Positions 9,218 to 18,818 are shown, counted from the first letter of the stretch. The stretch: 64,000 bases of DNA from Anabaena sp. UHCC 0204 (GCF_009711975.1 NZ_VIKW01000081.1:1-64000); one strand, 5' to 3'. Numbers and translations are program-made. The notes: a model not told the origin generated them from the letters alone.

Positions 9218-9883
9218 CTACTTAAATATTTGATTCCAGAGTTGAGAAATTAACTCATCAAATCCCAAACGGTAAAATAGACTGCGAATACATGTGTGAG
9301 GATTAATTGATTCAATATAATATTGAATCATTGTTGGTAACATGATCAAATAATACAGAGATAACGCAAAAATTGCCCCGGCTAGATAAAATAAACTAGC
9401 CACAGGATTATCTTGTATATAGTAAAATTGAAATGAGGACTTATTAGCATCATTAATTAAACTATTAATTTGTGATTCTACAGCTTTTAATTTAGGCTTA
9501 TATTCTTCTTCATGTCCAAAATGAAATCTCCCATTACGAGAATGTAATCTAATTCGATAAGAGACTGTAGTCACGGTTCTATATTCTTCTTTATCTTTTT
9601 TACTACTATCTGTAGTGTCTCTCTTCTTCACACGCTCCTTACTGGTACTAACATGAGTGCGTATCGTAGCTCTTTCTAATCCTTGAATGTCTTCTTGCCA
9701 AATTCGCTTTTCATATAATATATGTTCTAAAACACAATTAAGACCAATAGATTGAACTCGTTGACAACTAAGATTTTTATCCGCAAACTCAAGCATGGTC
9801 ACAAACACTGGGAGAATAATTAAGAAGACTAATATAATTGCAGCAATACAATCTATAAAACCTGAACGCAAAGATTTCCACAT
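9218..9883 (-). CDS. Membrane protein of unknown function
   Basis: This 221-residue protein has a hydrophobic segment near the N terminus (about 10-32, IDCIAAIILVFLIILPVFV) and another near residues 163-190 (ASLFYLAGAIFALSLYYLIM). The loop between them is highly charged (KERVKKRDTTDSSKKDKEEYR) and followed by a predicted beta-rich region. I do not recognise the family. It is flanked by spacers on both sides, so it is probably transcribed alone. The ATG at 9883 has no strong ribosome-binding site. Confidence 0.6.
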   Translation of the reverse strand: MWKSLRSGFIDCIAAIILVFLIILPVFVTMLEFADKNLSCQRVQSIGLNCVLEHILYEKRIWQEDIQGLERATIRTHVSTSKERVKKRDTTDSSKKDKEEYRTVTTVSYRIRLHSRNGRFHFGHEEEYKPKLKAVESQINSLINDANKSSFQFYYIQDNPVASLFYLAGAIFALSLYYLIMLPTMIQYYIESINPHTCIRSLFYRLGFDELISQLWNQIFK

Positions 9884-9973
9884 ATATTTTAGCGATCATT
9901 AAAGTGAAGGCATTACTTTTTAAGGGAGATTAGAAAATATTAAATACACAATCAAGGAAGTTTAAAACATCCT

Positions 9974-10028
9974 CTGAGACTCTGCGCCTCTGCGTGAGGT
10001 AAAATCATATTCTTACTCAGCAACACCC
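9974..10028. repeat. Interspersed repeat, copy A
   Basis: The core ACTCTGCGCCTCTGCGTGA is followed by TAAAATCATATTCTTACTC and AGCAACACC. Copy B at 42261-42316 matches over nearly the whole length, and shorter copies occur at 33522-33552, 39360-39390 and 39597-39642. It is non-coding here. Confidence 0.75.
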
Positions 10029-10072
10029 GCAATTTAAGAATACCTGCCTCACGAGCATGATAACAGCTATAC

Positions 10073-10504
10073 TTATAATATACTTACTTGTCCATCATTG
10101 CGAATATAAAGAGAGCGATCGCCTGGATAATTCCGACTATTAGGACGAATTTCTAAAACCAAAGTCCCAAAATTCGGTTTAGATACAACACCTTTTACAA
10201 ACCTTCCCCCATCATCCCAAAACATGAGGGTAAACTCATCTAAATTTCCCCCCTCCAAGTCAAATTGGAATTTTTCTCCATGCTGTAAAGTCTTTTTTCT
10301 CATGACTGGTAACTGTTCTAATCTCACAGCCCCATAACTGCGATTTATAACTTGCACCCGTATATATTGCCCTGGTGTAAACTGAAGTGGAGCAGGACCA
10401 CAATTAGAAGCACAAGTTTGGGCTAATGTTTCTTGAGAGTTAATTGGTGTTAATAGTAAAGTTGTAGTCAACAATGTGGCAGAAATAGCAAATTTAATAT
10501 TCAT
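10073..10504 (-). CDS. Secreted protein of unknown function
   Basis: A 143-residue protein with a typical signal peptide (MNIKFAISATLLTTTLLLTP, cleavage likely after SQETLAQ or nearby). The mature part is beta-rich and has one short Cys pair (TCASNCGP). A GTG three codons upstream could also serve, but AGGG sits about 8 bases before the ATG at 10504, which also gives the best signal peptide. I do not recognise the family. It is directly upstream of nothing cotranscribed except possibly the membrane-protein gene across a 189-bp repeat-containing spacer. Confidence 0.6.
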   Translation of the reverse strand: MNIKFAISATLLTTTLLLTPINSQETLAQTCASNCGPAPLQFTPGQYIRVQVINRSYGAVRLEQLPVMRKKTLQHGEKFQFDLEGGNLDEFTLMFWDDGGRFVKGVVSKPNFGTLVLEIRPNSRNYPGDRSLYIRNDGQVSIL

Positions 10505-10526
10505 TTTTTGCACCCTGTTGTATTCT

Positions 10527-10799
10527 TCAAATATTCTTTAAAAACTCAATTTCCGGTAATAAAGGATCATTAACAATCCCCACACCAGCAAAACCCCAAC
10601 GTTTGAGTAAACCGCCTACCTGTGTACTAGGAACTGATTCTACAGTCAAGCGGCTGGCTAAATCAGCAGCATGGGTATTTAGATAACTCAAAGCCTCAAA
10701 ATCTTCTTTAAACAATAATAAGTATCCTGATGTCCCATCATCCACACGGGCTGTAAGATATTTACCATCTGTCCTGGAACGGATAATATAATAAACCAT
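10527..10799 (-). CDS. Small conserved-looking protein, unknown function
   Basis: A 90-residue protein beginning MVYYIIRSRTDGKYLTARV, with a mixed alpha/beta pattern and no membrane segment. The longer frame begins with TTG two codons earlier; the ATG at 10799 is preferred. It lies 22 bp upstream of the secreted-protein gene on the same strand, so the two may be cotranscribed. I cannot name a family. Confidence 0.55.
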   Translation of the reverse strand: MVYYIIRSRTDGKYLTARVDDGTSGYLLLFKEDFEALSYLNTHAADLASRLTVESVPSTQVGGLLKRWGFAGVGIVNDPLLPEIEFLKNI

Positions 10800-10847
10800 T
10801 GGCAATTGGTGATTTTATTCTTAATTATTATTATTCTTTTTTCTCCT

Positions 10848-10920
10848 GTAGGGGCGAAGCATTCGGGCGATTAATTATCGGTTTTTTCCCAAATTTATCT
10901 TCCGAATGCTTCGCCCCTAC
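10848..10920. repeat. Palindromic element with 19-bp perfect arms
   Basis: The arms GTAGGGGCGAAGCATTCGG (10848-10866) and its exact reverse complement (10902-10920) flank a 35-bp centre. The GTAGGGGCG tip recurs in the palindromes at 14985-15007 and 50437-50459, so this looks like a dispersed repetitive extragenic palindrome. It lies just beyond the 3' end of the permease gene and before a small gene on the same strand, where it could also act in RNA processing or termination. Confidence 0.75.
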
Positions 10921-10940
10921 TAATCCTGACTCCTTTTTCC

Positions 10941-11987
10941 TTAATTCAAATCTTCCAACTTAATTCTTGGATCTGCGGCTTTTAAGATCAAGTCAGCAAT
11001 TAGATTACCAATAATTAATAATACTGCACTCATTACCAAACTCGCCATCACCAAATATTGATCTTTAGCTAAAACAGCTTGTAGCGTTAACTTTCCTAAA
11101 CCAGGCCAGTTGAAGAAATTTTCCGTAATAAATGCACCACTCAACAAACCCGCTAATTCAAAACCTAATAAAGTAATTAATGGGTTAATAGCATTTCGCA
11201 AAGCATGAATATAAATAACGCGGTTTTCTGGAAGTCCTTTAGCGCGGGCAGTTTGAATATAATCTTGGCGTAAAACATCCAATAATTGACCACGCATAAT
11301 GCGTTGTAAGCCAGCAAAACTGGTAATACTCAGAGCAATCAATGGTAAAATTGCGTGCCAACCGACATCTATAATTTTACCTAGCCATGTCAGTTCTGAA
11401 TGATCAATACTAGTCATATTACCCACTGGAAAGAGTGGGGTAGTAATCTGAGCAAAAAATAGCAGAAATAAGACAGTGATAAAACTAGGAACACCTTGAC
11501 CAGCATAACTAACTATCTGTAAAACCTTGTCAGTAGTACGATTTTGTTTCACAGCAGCGAGAATACCCAAAGGGATAGCGATCGCCCATGTTGTAATTAA
11601 AGAAGCGATCGCTAATAATAAAGTAGCTGGTACTCTCTCCCATAACAACGACGATACAGAACGTTGATAAACAAAACTTGTCCCAAAATCACCCCTCGTC
11701 ACAATTCTCTGTAACCAAAACCCAAACTGTTCTGGCCAAGACTTATCTAAACCAAATTGTTGTCTAATTTCCTCAATGCGTTCCGGCGAAATTTTCGGAT
11801 TTTGTCGCAAGGTATCAACATAATCTCCCGGAGACAACTTCATAATAAAAAATGACAAAGCAGACGCTAAAAAAATTGTCAACAGCGCCTGCAAAAGCCG
11901 TTTGATTACATAAACGAAAGTCTCACTTGTAACTAGCTTCATCAGCCAGTTGCGACTCGTTTCCAATGTCATTTTTGTATTGGTCAT
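10941..11987 (-). CDS. ABC transporter permease, DppB/OppB type
   Basis: This 348-residue inner-membrane protein is the first-permease type of peptide/nickel importers. It has a long N-terminal helix (VIKRLLQALLTIFLASALSFFIMKL), the SPGDYVDTLR segment typical of DppB proteins, about six membrane helices and the EAA loop near GQLLDVLRQDYIQTARAKG. The second permease, the ATPases and the binding protein are not in the window, so the transporter is split across the genome, and the substrate cannot be told. The start at 11987 gives a slightly long N terminus; an ATG five codons later is also possible. apt follows 16 bp upstream on the same strand. Confidence 0.85.
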   Translation of the reverse strand: MTNTKMTLETSRNWLMKLVTSETFVYVIKRLLQALLTIFLASALSFFIMKLSPGDYVDTLRQNPKISPERIEEIRQQFGLDKSWPEQFGFWLQRIVTRGDFGTSFVYQRSVSSLLWERVPATLLLAIASLITTWAIAIPLGILAAVKQNRTTDKVLQIVSYAGQGVPSFITVLFLLFFAQITTPLFPVGNMTSIDHSELTWLGKIIDVGWHAILPLIALSITSFAGLQRIMRGQLLDVLRQDYIQTARAKGLPENRVIYIHALRNAINPLITLLGFELAGLLSGAFITENFFNWPGLGKLTLQAVLAKDQYLVMASLVMSAVLLIIGNLIADLILKAADPRIKLEDLN

Positions 11988-12003
11988 TAGTCAATTATAT
12001 TTC

Positions 12004-12522
12004 CTAATATTCAACTAGGGAAATAATTGGGACATCAGGTAAATGCTTCCGTCCTTGCAAATCCCGTAGCTCGATGATAAACCCAAACCCAACAAGTTCA
12101 CAGTCAATCTTCTGTACCAACTTTGCTGTTGCACTTGCAGTTCCACCAGTAGCAATCAAATCATCCACGATCAAAACCTTGCTACCAGGCACTAAAGCAT
12201 CCTGATGTACTTCTAAGGTATCTGTACCATACTCTAATTGATATTCAATTGAATGAACTGCTGCTGGTAACTTTCCTTTTTTGCGAACAGGAATAAAACC
12301 AGCACCTAATTTATAAGCCACAGGCGCACCAAAAATGAATCCCCGCGACTCCATCCCAATAATGTAATCTACCTGAATTTCAATTTCTGAGCATTTTTGT
12401 GCTAAAAAGTCAATAGTATAACGCAATCCAGCCGGATCGCTTAACAAAGTAGTGACATCCCGAAATAAAATTCCCGGCTTAGGAAAGTCTGGTATATCAC
12501 GAATCAGAGACTTTAAATCCAT
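12004..12522 (-). CDS. apt: Adenine phosphoribosyltransferase
   Basis: This 172-residue cytoplasmic enzyme salvages adenine to AMP using PRPP. The N terminus [20 protein letters not shown] and the PRPP-binding loop [14 protein letters not shown] are diagnostic, as is the [13 protein letters not shown] segment. The frame is open for ten codons further upstream, but the ATG at 12522 gives the conserved start. It lies 16 bp upstream of the permease gene on the same strand and may share its transcript. Confidence 0.95.
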   Translation of the reverse strand: MDLKSLIRDIPDFPKPGILFRDVTTLLSDPAGLRYTIDFLAQKCSEIEIQVDYIIGMESRGFIFGAPVAYKLGAGFIPVRKKGKLPAAVHSIEYQLEYGTDTLEVHQDALVPGSKVLIVDDLIATGGTASATAKLVQKIDCELVGFGFIIELRDLQGRKHLPDVPIISLVEY

Positions 12523-12817
12523 ATTTGTGTCACATAAGAAAACAACGGTCAAGAGGCAATAATTTTCCCCAATCCCTGAAAAATCCTACACTATAATGTC
12601 ATACCCTGGAGACTAGAACTTTTGATTGATCATCTTATTCCCAATCCCCAATCCCTGCTATAGATGAATTAACGCCTGAAAAATTTATGGTATGTGGAAA
12701 CATTTGGGTAGAAAAACTAAGTAATGTATATAATTGAACTGCCATATCGCGCCAGCGATTAGCAAGTTGGAGGATAATGTTAATAACTTTATTGGAAACG
12801 CACAAGGTATTTAGAGA

Positions 12818-13444
12818 ATGAATGTCTCCGCTAGTGTCACACCTTTGAACAGCCAGAATTTTCAGGGAACGCCCATGATTTTGGATACTTTACCAGATCC
12901 AGCGATCGCTGGGCAGGTATGTCCACCCAGAACAAGATTGCAAATAGACCTCATGTTATTAGCCATTGAAGCCTTAGAACTGGGCGGTTCTGAAGCATTC
13001 TTGTCCTTTGCTGAAGAATTAGACCTCAAAGGCATTATCAAAAATCGGGTAAACTTATGGCGGATGCGAGCCTCTAACCCCATGCGGAGAGCGCATAGTC
13101 GTCGCCCCCTAGATATTTTAGAAGCCAAAGCCTTAGTAGTCATCGCTTGCTACATCGCTCGGCGTTTAACAGTTGTCATTCGGCAACTACTCACCATATA
13201 TCAACAACTGGCAGAAAAACAAATTCCCCCAGAACAAAATTTAAGATTAGCTAATTACCTAGAAAGGTTTAGAGCGCATTTTAAAAGTCGTATGAATTCT
13301 CGTCGCTCCGGTGTACTAGCATTAACTTCTGATGAAAAAATAGATGAACTAGCTATAGAGTTATTAGGAAAATTACTATTCTGTACAGGTACAGCGGGAA
13401 TGCAGCGATACTGGATTTCTCTTTTTGATGGTGAAGTTGAGTAA
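12818..13444 (+). CDS. DUF3038-like cyanobacterial protein
   Basis: A 208-residue cytoplasmic, helical protein of the cyanobacterial family annotated as DUF3038; function unknown. The core LQIDLMLLAIEALELGGSEA and the Arg-rich segment NRVNLWRMRASNPMRRAHSRR are recognisable. A Met at codon 20 (MILDTLPDP) is an alternative start. The gene is followed after 18 bp by a DUF4335-like gene; the two families are regularly adjacent in cyanobacteria, which suggests a joint role. Confidence 0.75.
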   Translation: MNVSASVTPLNSQNFQGTPMILDTLPDPAIAGQVCPPRTRLQIDLMLLAIEALELGGSEAFLSFAEELDLKGIIKNRVNLWRMRASNPMRRAHSRRPLDILEAKALVVIACYIARRLTVVIRQLLTIYQQLAEKQIPPEQNLRLANYLERFRAHFKSRMNSRRSGVLALTSDEKIDELAIELLGKLLFCTGTAGMQRYWISLFDGEVE

Positions 13445-13462
13445 AGTAAATAAAAATAAATA

Positions 13463-14917
13463 ATGAATATCCAACGTAAGTATAGTTTACCGAATTGTAC
13501 CCTGCTCCTAGAAGGGTTAAGTGACATGACACGAACTACTAACTTTCAAGAACTGCGTCCAGAACTATCTATATTAGTGAATGCAGAATGCTATTTATCT
13601 AGTTACACTCAACCCATAACTGGGGGAAGAGAATTTTTTGAAAGCTTAGTGAGAGCCGTCAGCACTTACGCCCAAGAAGTTTTAAGTAACATTCCCAACC
13701 CCGCCCAAAAAAAGGTTGAAAATCAAAATTACGAATCAGAATTAGTAGAATTACAGAAAATTGATAGCAACAGACATAGATTAATTGTTCACTCAGAAGT
13801 GACAGGAGAGAACATTGGGGGGAATACCAACCCAGAACAACAGTCAACAATTCAAATAGACTTAAATACAGTCCAATTATTTGATTTAGTTGAAGCCGTA
13901 GATCAGTTTTTTGCAGATAGCCAAACTTTACCAGAATTATCACTAGAACTACACCCAGTTACTCGCAGCTATGGTGGTTCAAATCAAGCCCTACTCAAAC
14001 AAGCAATCCCCGCTACAGTAGGTGTATCCAGCCTAGCTGTAGCAGCCTTGGCCTTTAGTTTAATTCCTGCCCCCCAATTGCGTCCACCTGATACCCAACC
14101 AGAGGAACAGTCCAGCACTACCATACCTAGCGTCACACCAGAAGCATCAGCCTCTATTACTCCCACAGCAGCAGCAACCCCCACAAGCACACCTACAGGC
14201 ACACCTGAAGCAGCAACATCTGTCGCAGTTAAAGATTTAGAAACACTTTTAAAGACAGTTCCAGAAATTACAGATCCATCCCAGTTACGGGCATTAAATC
14301 GCCAAGTTTATAATCAAATTCATCCAGTTTGGGAAAATCGCTCCGCACTACCAGAGGATTTAGTTTATCGCTTAGGCGTGGCTGCTGATGGTAGTATCGT
14401 GGGTTATAAAGCCGTCAATACAAAAGCCAGCGATGCGATCGCCAAAACACCACTACCTAAACTGCTCTATAATCCTGGCGATCGCACCACTAATGAACCC
14501 ATTGCTCAATTCAAGGTCGTCTTTACTCAAAAAGGTGTTCTCGAAATTAGTCCTTGGCGAGGATACGCTAAAACACCAGAAGTAATTGGTGCAAAAATCA
14601 CTGATGCCAGTAAAATCAAAGACCTAAATCAAAAGCTATATAGTACAATTCGTCAAAATTGGAGTGTTACTCCTACCTTTGCCAACGAGTTAAAATATCG
14701 GGTAGCAGTGAACAAAGAAGGTGTGATTGCTGACTATGAACCACTTAACCAAGTCGCTTTCGACTATTTCCGGGAAACACCTCTTCCCCAGATGTTCCAG
14801 TCGGTTTACGGCTCAAATATAGCTCCACCAGAAAATAAAGAACCCCTGGCACATTTTCAAGTAGTATTCACACCCAAAGGTGAATTAGAAGTTAATCCTT
14901 GGAAGGGATACAAATAA
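13463..14917 (+). CDS. DUF4335-like single-pass membrane protein
   Basis: A 484-residue protein. The N-terminal region (MNIQRKYSLPNCTLLLEGL) is the DUF4335 domain. One membrane helix lies at about 183-200 (VGVSSLAVAALAFSLIPA), followed by a Pro/Thr/Ser-rich linker of about 50 residues. The C-terminal part is two copies of a domain of about 110 residues: compare LRALNRQVYNQIHPVWENR with IKDLNQKLYSTIRQNWSVT, and FKVVFTQKGVLEISPWRGY with FQVVFTPKGELEVNPWKGY. The linker and repeats would be on one side of the membrane, the DUF4335 domain on the other. Function unknown. Confidence 0.75.
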   Translation: MNIQRKYSLPNCTLLLEGLSDMTRTTNFQELRPELSILVNAECYLSSYTQPITGGREFFESLVRAVSTYAQEVLSNIPNPAQKKVENQNYESELVELQKIDSNRHRLIVHSEVTGENIGGNTNPEQQSTIQIDLNTVQLFDLVEAVDQFFADSQTLPELSLELHPVTRSYGGSNQALLKQAIPATVGVSSLAVAALAFSLIPAPQLRPPDTQPEEQSSTTIPSVTPEASASITPTAAATPTSTPTGTPEAATSVAVKDLETLLKTVPEITDPSQLRALNRQVYNQIHPVWENRSALPEDLVYRLGVAADGSIVGYKAVNTKASDAIAKTPLPKLLYNPGDRTTNEPIAQFKVVFTQKGVLEISPWRGYAKTPEVIGAKITDASKIKDLNQKLYSTIRQNWSVTPTFANELKYRVAVNKEGVIADYEPLNQVAFDYFRETPLPQMFQSVYGSNIAPPENKEPLAHFQVVFTPKGELEVNPWKGYK

Positions 14918-14984
14918 TTGTCAGTTGTCAGTTGTCAGTAGAAAACATATTCTCCCCTGCTCCCCTGACTCCTGACTCCTGACT

Positions 14985-15007
14985 GGGCGCAGGCCCTGCG
15001 CCCCTAC
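14985..15007. repeat. Short GC-rich palindrome
   Basis: GGGCGCAGG and CCTGCGCCC form a near-contiguous palindrome ending in CTAC, in the reverse orientation to the copy at 50437-50459. It lies between convergent genes, 12 bp beyond the end of the PBP gene, where a transcription terminator would be expected; there is no T tract on either side. Confidence 0.6.
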
Positions 15008-15018
15008 CTCCTCGACTC

Positions 15019-17289
15019 CTATTTAGCAATTTTCTTCATATAAGTACCCCATAGCTGTGCGGCTTGGGCGCTGCTGCCAGATGTAGGGGAATTATTGTCG
15101 TTTCCTAGCCAAATACCAGTGACAAGTTGACGACTGGGAATAAAGCCAATAAACCATAAATCAACATTTTTATCCGTTGTCCCAGTTTTACCTGCTTCCC
15201 CTAAACCAATCCTGGCACTGCCACCTGTACCATTAGTAATTACACCTTGCATTAAAGTCGTCATTTGATTAGCAATTTCTGTTTTTAGAACTTTTTTGTT
15301 ACCATCGGGATCTTGATCAAAGGAATAAATCACACGACAGGTTTGTAAATCTTTGATATCTTTACAGTCACTACTATCTATAATTCTACTGATAGCATGG
15401 GGAGGATTCCACACTCCACGGTTGCCGATCGCCCCAAAAGCACCAGTCATTTCTAAAACACTAACTACACTCTGACCTAGTATCAAGCCTGGTACTGCCT
15501 CCAGATCAGATTTAACACCCAAACGCTGGGCCATCTCCACTACTTTATTTAAGCCCACATCCTGGGCTACTCTCAAAGCGATGGGATTTTCTGAAAGTGC
15601 CAAACCTGCTACGAGATTGAAACTACCACCAGCACCAGCACGACAGGGTTTATACGTAAAGCCTTGCCAGGTTAAAGGACTGCATGAATAACTTCTGAAT
15701 TGGGAAATACCCCTTTCTAATGCGGCTGCGTAAGCAAAAATTTTAAAAGTAGATCCTGGCTGTCGTTTGGCTTGAACAGCGCGATTAAACTGGCTTTTTC
15801 GATAATCATTCCCCCCCACCATGGCCACAATACTCCCCGTTTTCGAGTCGAGAGTTACCATCCCCCCTTGAGAAAAACCAAAGGTTGAGCCAGCTTGAGT
15901 TATAGAATTTTTTAACGCGGTTTCAGCTTGACTTTGGATAGTTGGATCTAGTTGAGTTTCAATGATATAGTTACCTTCTCTGGCAGCTTCTGGTCCCAAA
16001 ATTGATGTCAGTTCTTGAAAGACGTAATCATAAAAATAGGGCGCAATGGTATTGGCTTGTCTCTCGCAGACTTTGGGATTAACTTGGACGGTAGAACGTC
16101 GAGCGCGATTGGCTTCTTCTTGGGTGATTTTGCCCATTTCTAGCATTCGCTTAATGACTCGATTCCGGTAATCGGCTGCTCCGAGTTTCCGCGGACCATC
16201 CCCACAAAAATCAAAGGCATTGGGAGCAGGTAAAATTCCTACTAAGGTGGCTGCTTCGGCTAGAGTTAATTCTTTGGCTGATTTATTGAAGTAATATTTA
16301 GCAGCATCCTCAAAGCCGGAAGTATCTGCACCCAAAAATACCCGATTTAAGTACGTCAGCAAAATATCATCTTTGCTATAAAAGGTTTCTAGTTTGAGGG
16401 AGACGACTGCTTCTTTTACTTTCCGTCCGAGAGAGTCTTGACTACCTACATATTCACGGAATAAACTCCGAGCTACTTGTTGAGTAACTGTACTTGCTCC
16501 TTGTTGAACATCACCACTACGAGTATTAATCAGTACGGCTCGCAATACACCCAAGGGATCTACCCCAAAGTGCCAATAATAACGACTGTCTTCGGAAGCT
16601 ATCACAGCAGAAGCTAAGTAGGGACCAAAGTCTGATAACTGTTTCAAATCTATGTGAGCGATATTTCGAGGTTCACGGAGTGGGGTTGAACCATCACGAG
16701 CATATATAACTACAGGGGCGCGAGTAGCTGTAGGTAAGGGTCTAACGGTAAATTTCAGCCATTGAACACCTATGGCTAAGGCAACAAGAGCAGTAACACC
16801 ACCGATGGCCACTACTGAGACGTTAGCAGCTTTTACATACCAGGCTGGTGGATCAATGTATTGGAGACGGACAGAAGCTGCGAGTTCTGGCGGACCCAAT
16901 GTGATCACATCACCATGGCGCAGTTCTAGCGAATTTATGCGTCTTTTGCCTAGATAAATACCGTTGGTGGAGTTTTCATCCTTGATGGTAAAAACGGGAG
17001 TGTGCTGGGTGGAATCCCGTGACAATGAGAGGTGAATTTGGCTGACTACTTGGTTACGGACGACGATATCACAGGATTTAGAGCTACGTCCAAGAATATA
17101 GCGATCGCCTAATAACGGATATTCTTCTGCCTGATTCGTCCCTGCATCATGTACTAATAGCTCTGGGACTTTGGCATTAGGCTTGAGCGCCAGTTTGGAA
17201 AAATCAACTCTAGCTTGAATGGTATTTACTGCTTGAGTCAGTTGACCAAGTAAGGTTTGTGGCTTTTGAGGAGGTTGGGGGGAACTCAT
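15019..17289 (-). CDS. Class A penicillin-binding protein with FHA domain
   Basis: This 756-residue bifunctional peptidoglycan synthase polymerises and crosslinks cell-wall glycan in the periplasm. An FHA domain occupies about residues 57-145 (YILGRSSKSCDIVVRN, VVSQIHLSL, NGIYLG), a phosphothreonine-binding fold that would lie in the cytoplasm. A membrane helix follows (about 160-182). The GT51 domain shows EDSRYYWHFGVDP and QQGASTVTQQVAR; the transpeptidase shows SxxK (GSTFKIF), SEN and KTGTT. The start ATG at 17289 is preferred over a TTG six codons earlier. The FHA fusion implies that Ser/Thr phosphorylation may control this synthase. lspA follows upstream after 135 bp. Confidence 0.9.
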   Translation of the reverse strand: MSSPQPPQKPQTLLGQLTQAVNTIQARVDFSKLALKPNAKVPELLVHDAGTNQAEEYPLLGDRYILGRSSKSCDIVVRNQVVSQIHLSLSRDSTQHTPVFTIKDENSTNGIYLGKRRINSLELRHGDVITLGPPELAASVRLQYIDPPAWYVKAANVSVVAIGGVTALVALAIGVQWLKFTVRPLPTATRAPVVIYARDGSTPLREPRNIAHIDLKQLSDFGPYLASAVIASEDSRYYWHFGVDPLGVLRAVLINTRSGDVQQGASTVTQQVARSLFREYVGSQDSLGRKVKEAVVSLKLETFYSKDDILLTYLNRVFLGADTSGFEDAAKYYFNKSAKELTLAEAATLVGILPAPNAFDFCGDGPRKLGAADYRNRVIKRMLEMGKITQEEANRARRSTVQVNPKVCERQANTIAPYFYDYVFQELTSILGPEAAREGNYIIETQLDPTIQSQAETALKNSITQAGSTFGFSQGGMVTLDSKTGSIVAMVGGNDYRKSQFNRAVQAKRQPGSTFKIFAYAAALERGISQFRSYSCSPLTWQGFTYKPCRAGAGGSFNLVAGLALSENPIALRVAQDVGLNKVVEMAQRLGVKSDLEAVPGLILGQSVVSVLEMTGAFGAIGNRGVWNPPHAISRIIDSSDCKDIKDLQTCRVIYSFDQDPDGNKKVLKTEIANQMTTLMQGVITNGTGGSARIGLGEAGKTGTTDKNVDLWFIGFIPSRQLVTGIWLGNDNNSPTSGSSAQAAQLWGTYMKKIAK

Positions 17290-17424
17290 AAACAATTCAC
17301 AATTCAAAATAGTGCTTACAGCAGGCTACCGCCAACAAAATTCAAATTTTAAAAGGAGCAAGAAGGATGGAAAAATTCAAAATACTATTCACAAGTGAAG
17401 AAGTAATGATTTAATTTGGCATTT

Positions 17425-17886
17425 TTAATTATTTGGTGTTTTTTGCCAGGAGGCAATTAACAGGCAGACAATTCCTATACTAATAAAAGAATCTGCCATA
17501 TTAAATACGGCAAAGTTAATCAAACGAAAATCCAGAAAGTCAATTACATATCCTAATGCAAATCTATCAATACCATTGCCTATCGCTCCTCCTAAAATCA
17601 AACCATAACCCAACTGATCCCAAAAATTTAACAGGGGTCCAAACCATGCAATACTCATTAATACTAAACTGACTCCCAAAGAAAGCCACCTTAACCACTC
17701 TACTTTGCCGCTTAATAGACTAAAAGCTGCACCTGTATTAGTAACATAGGTAAAATGAAATATCCCTGGTAGTAATGGCAGTGTTTGTCCCAAGGCGAAA
17801 GTTTGGACTACCCAGTATTTTGTCATTTGGTCGAATAAAAATGCTATCAAAGCAACAATCCAGAAAAGGCGATTTTTTATACGCAT
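17425..17886 (-). CDS. lspA: Lipoprotein signal peptidase
   Basis: This 153-residue inner-membrane aspartyl protease removes signal peptides from prolipoproteins after diacylglyceryl transfer. It has four membrane helices and the two conserved motifs holding the catalytic aspartates: GGAIGNGIDRF and YVIDFLDF. The TNTGAAFSLL segment is also typical. Likely substrates in this window are PstS, the sulfate-binding protein and the alpha-2-macroglobulin-like lipoprotein, all with lipobox cysteines. bioY is 112 bp upstream across a heptamer-repeat spacer. Confidence 0.94.
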   Translation of the reverse strand: MRIKNRLFWIVALIAFLFDQMTKYWVVQTFALGQTLPLLPGIFHFTYVTNTGAAFSLLSGKVEWLRWLSLGVSLVLMSIAWFGPLLNFWDQLGYGLILGGAIGNGIDRFALGYVIDFLDFRLINFAVFNMADSFISIGIVCLLIASWQKTPNN

Positions 17887-17892
17887 GATAAA

Positions 17893-17962
17893 TTTGTCAG
17901 TTGTCAGTTGTCAGTTGTTCTTTGTTAGTTGTCAGGTGTTCTTTGTCAGTTGTTTTTGATTT
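17893..17962. repeat. GTTGTCA heptamer repeats
   Basis: Degenerate copies of TCAGTTG/GTTGTCA fill the spacer between lspA and bioY, interrupted by GTTCTTTG segments. The same heptamer appears at 14919-14940. Confidence 0.65.
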
Positions 17963-17998
17963 GCTACTGACTATTAACTACTGACCAATGACCACTGA

Positions 17999-18586
17999 CT
18001 AATAAAACATTATATGTCGTAGCACGTAAGCTATTATGGTGACAGCACAAACAACTACTAGTTGTCCTGGTAGTGCAAAGCAGGAGTATTTGAGGATGGC
18101 TTGAATCAGAGATAAATTTTCTGTTCTTGTCCAAGGCAAAACATAACTAATAATTAAATAAGCAATACCGCAGACGTGAACAGTGAACAAACCACAAATA
18201 CAACTAAAAGCGAGAGTTTCTAGGCGAGGTCTAGCTTTAAAGGCTAAATAACCACAAATCCAAGCTCCGGGAATAAAACCCAGCAAATAGCCAAACTGAG
18301 ATAGTTTAACATAACCAATACCGCCACCTTCGGCAAATACAGGTAATAGAGTTAATCCCATCACTAAGTAAGCAATTTGTGAGAGCGCCCCAGCATTTTG
18401 ACCTCCTAAACAACCTACCAGTAGCACTGCACCAATTTGATAGCTGACACCCAATGAAAGGGTTTGAATTCCATGCTGACTCCAATTCCAAGGAGAGGTA
18501 ACACCATAAGCTTCTAGGAAAGTACCACCCATTGTCAGGAGCAAGCCTATCATAGACCATAGTAGTTGATTCGACGCAGCAAACAT
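17999..18586 (-). CDS. bioY: Biotin uptake protein
   Basis: This 195-residue membrane protein is the substrate-binding (S) component of an ECF-type biotin transporter. It has about six hydrophobic segments and the BioY-type pattern around GALSQIAYLVMGLTLLPVF and GYLLGFIPGAWICGYLA. No bioM/bioN energy-coupling genes are near, which is common: many BioY proteins work alone or with a shared ECF module. The neighbour lspA on the same strand may be cotranscribed. Confidence 0.88.
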   Translation of the reverse strand: MFAASNQLLWSMIGLLLTMGGTFLEAYGVTSPWNWSQHGIQTLSLGVSYQIGAVLLVGCLGGQNAGALSQIAYLVMGLTLLPVFAEGGGIGYVKLSQFGYLLGFIPGAWICGYLAFKARPRLETLAFSCICGLFTVHVCGIAYLIISYVLPWTRTENLSLIQAILKYSCFALPGQLVVVCAVTIIAYVLRHIMFY

Positions 18587-18818
18587 TTATTAGGCGCAAG
18601 GGAAAAAGCAATAGGGAACAATAATAGCAATAAGTATAGGCGAATTAAGTGGGTAAATAGGGAGTGGGGAACAGGGAGTAAGGGACTTCAAAAAAAAATA
18701 CCCAATCGCTTTTAGGGCAGGGGGCAGGGAGCAGGGGGCGGAAAAGTCGTTTTGATTGGAGTGAAATTGCGTAATTTATTTTTTTGTGTTCCCTGAGAGA
18801 ATAGGGCTTTTTTTGTTT

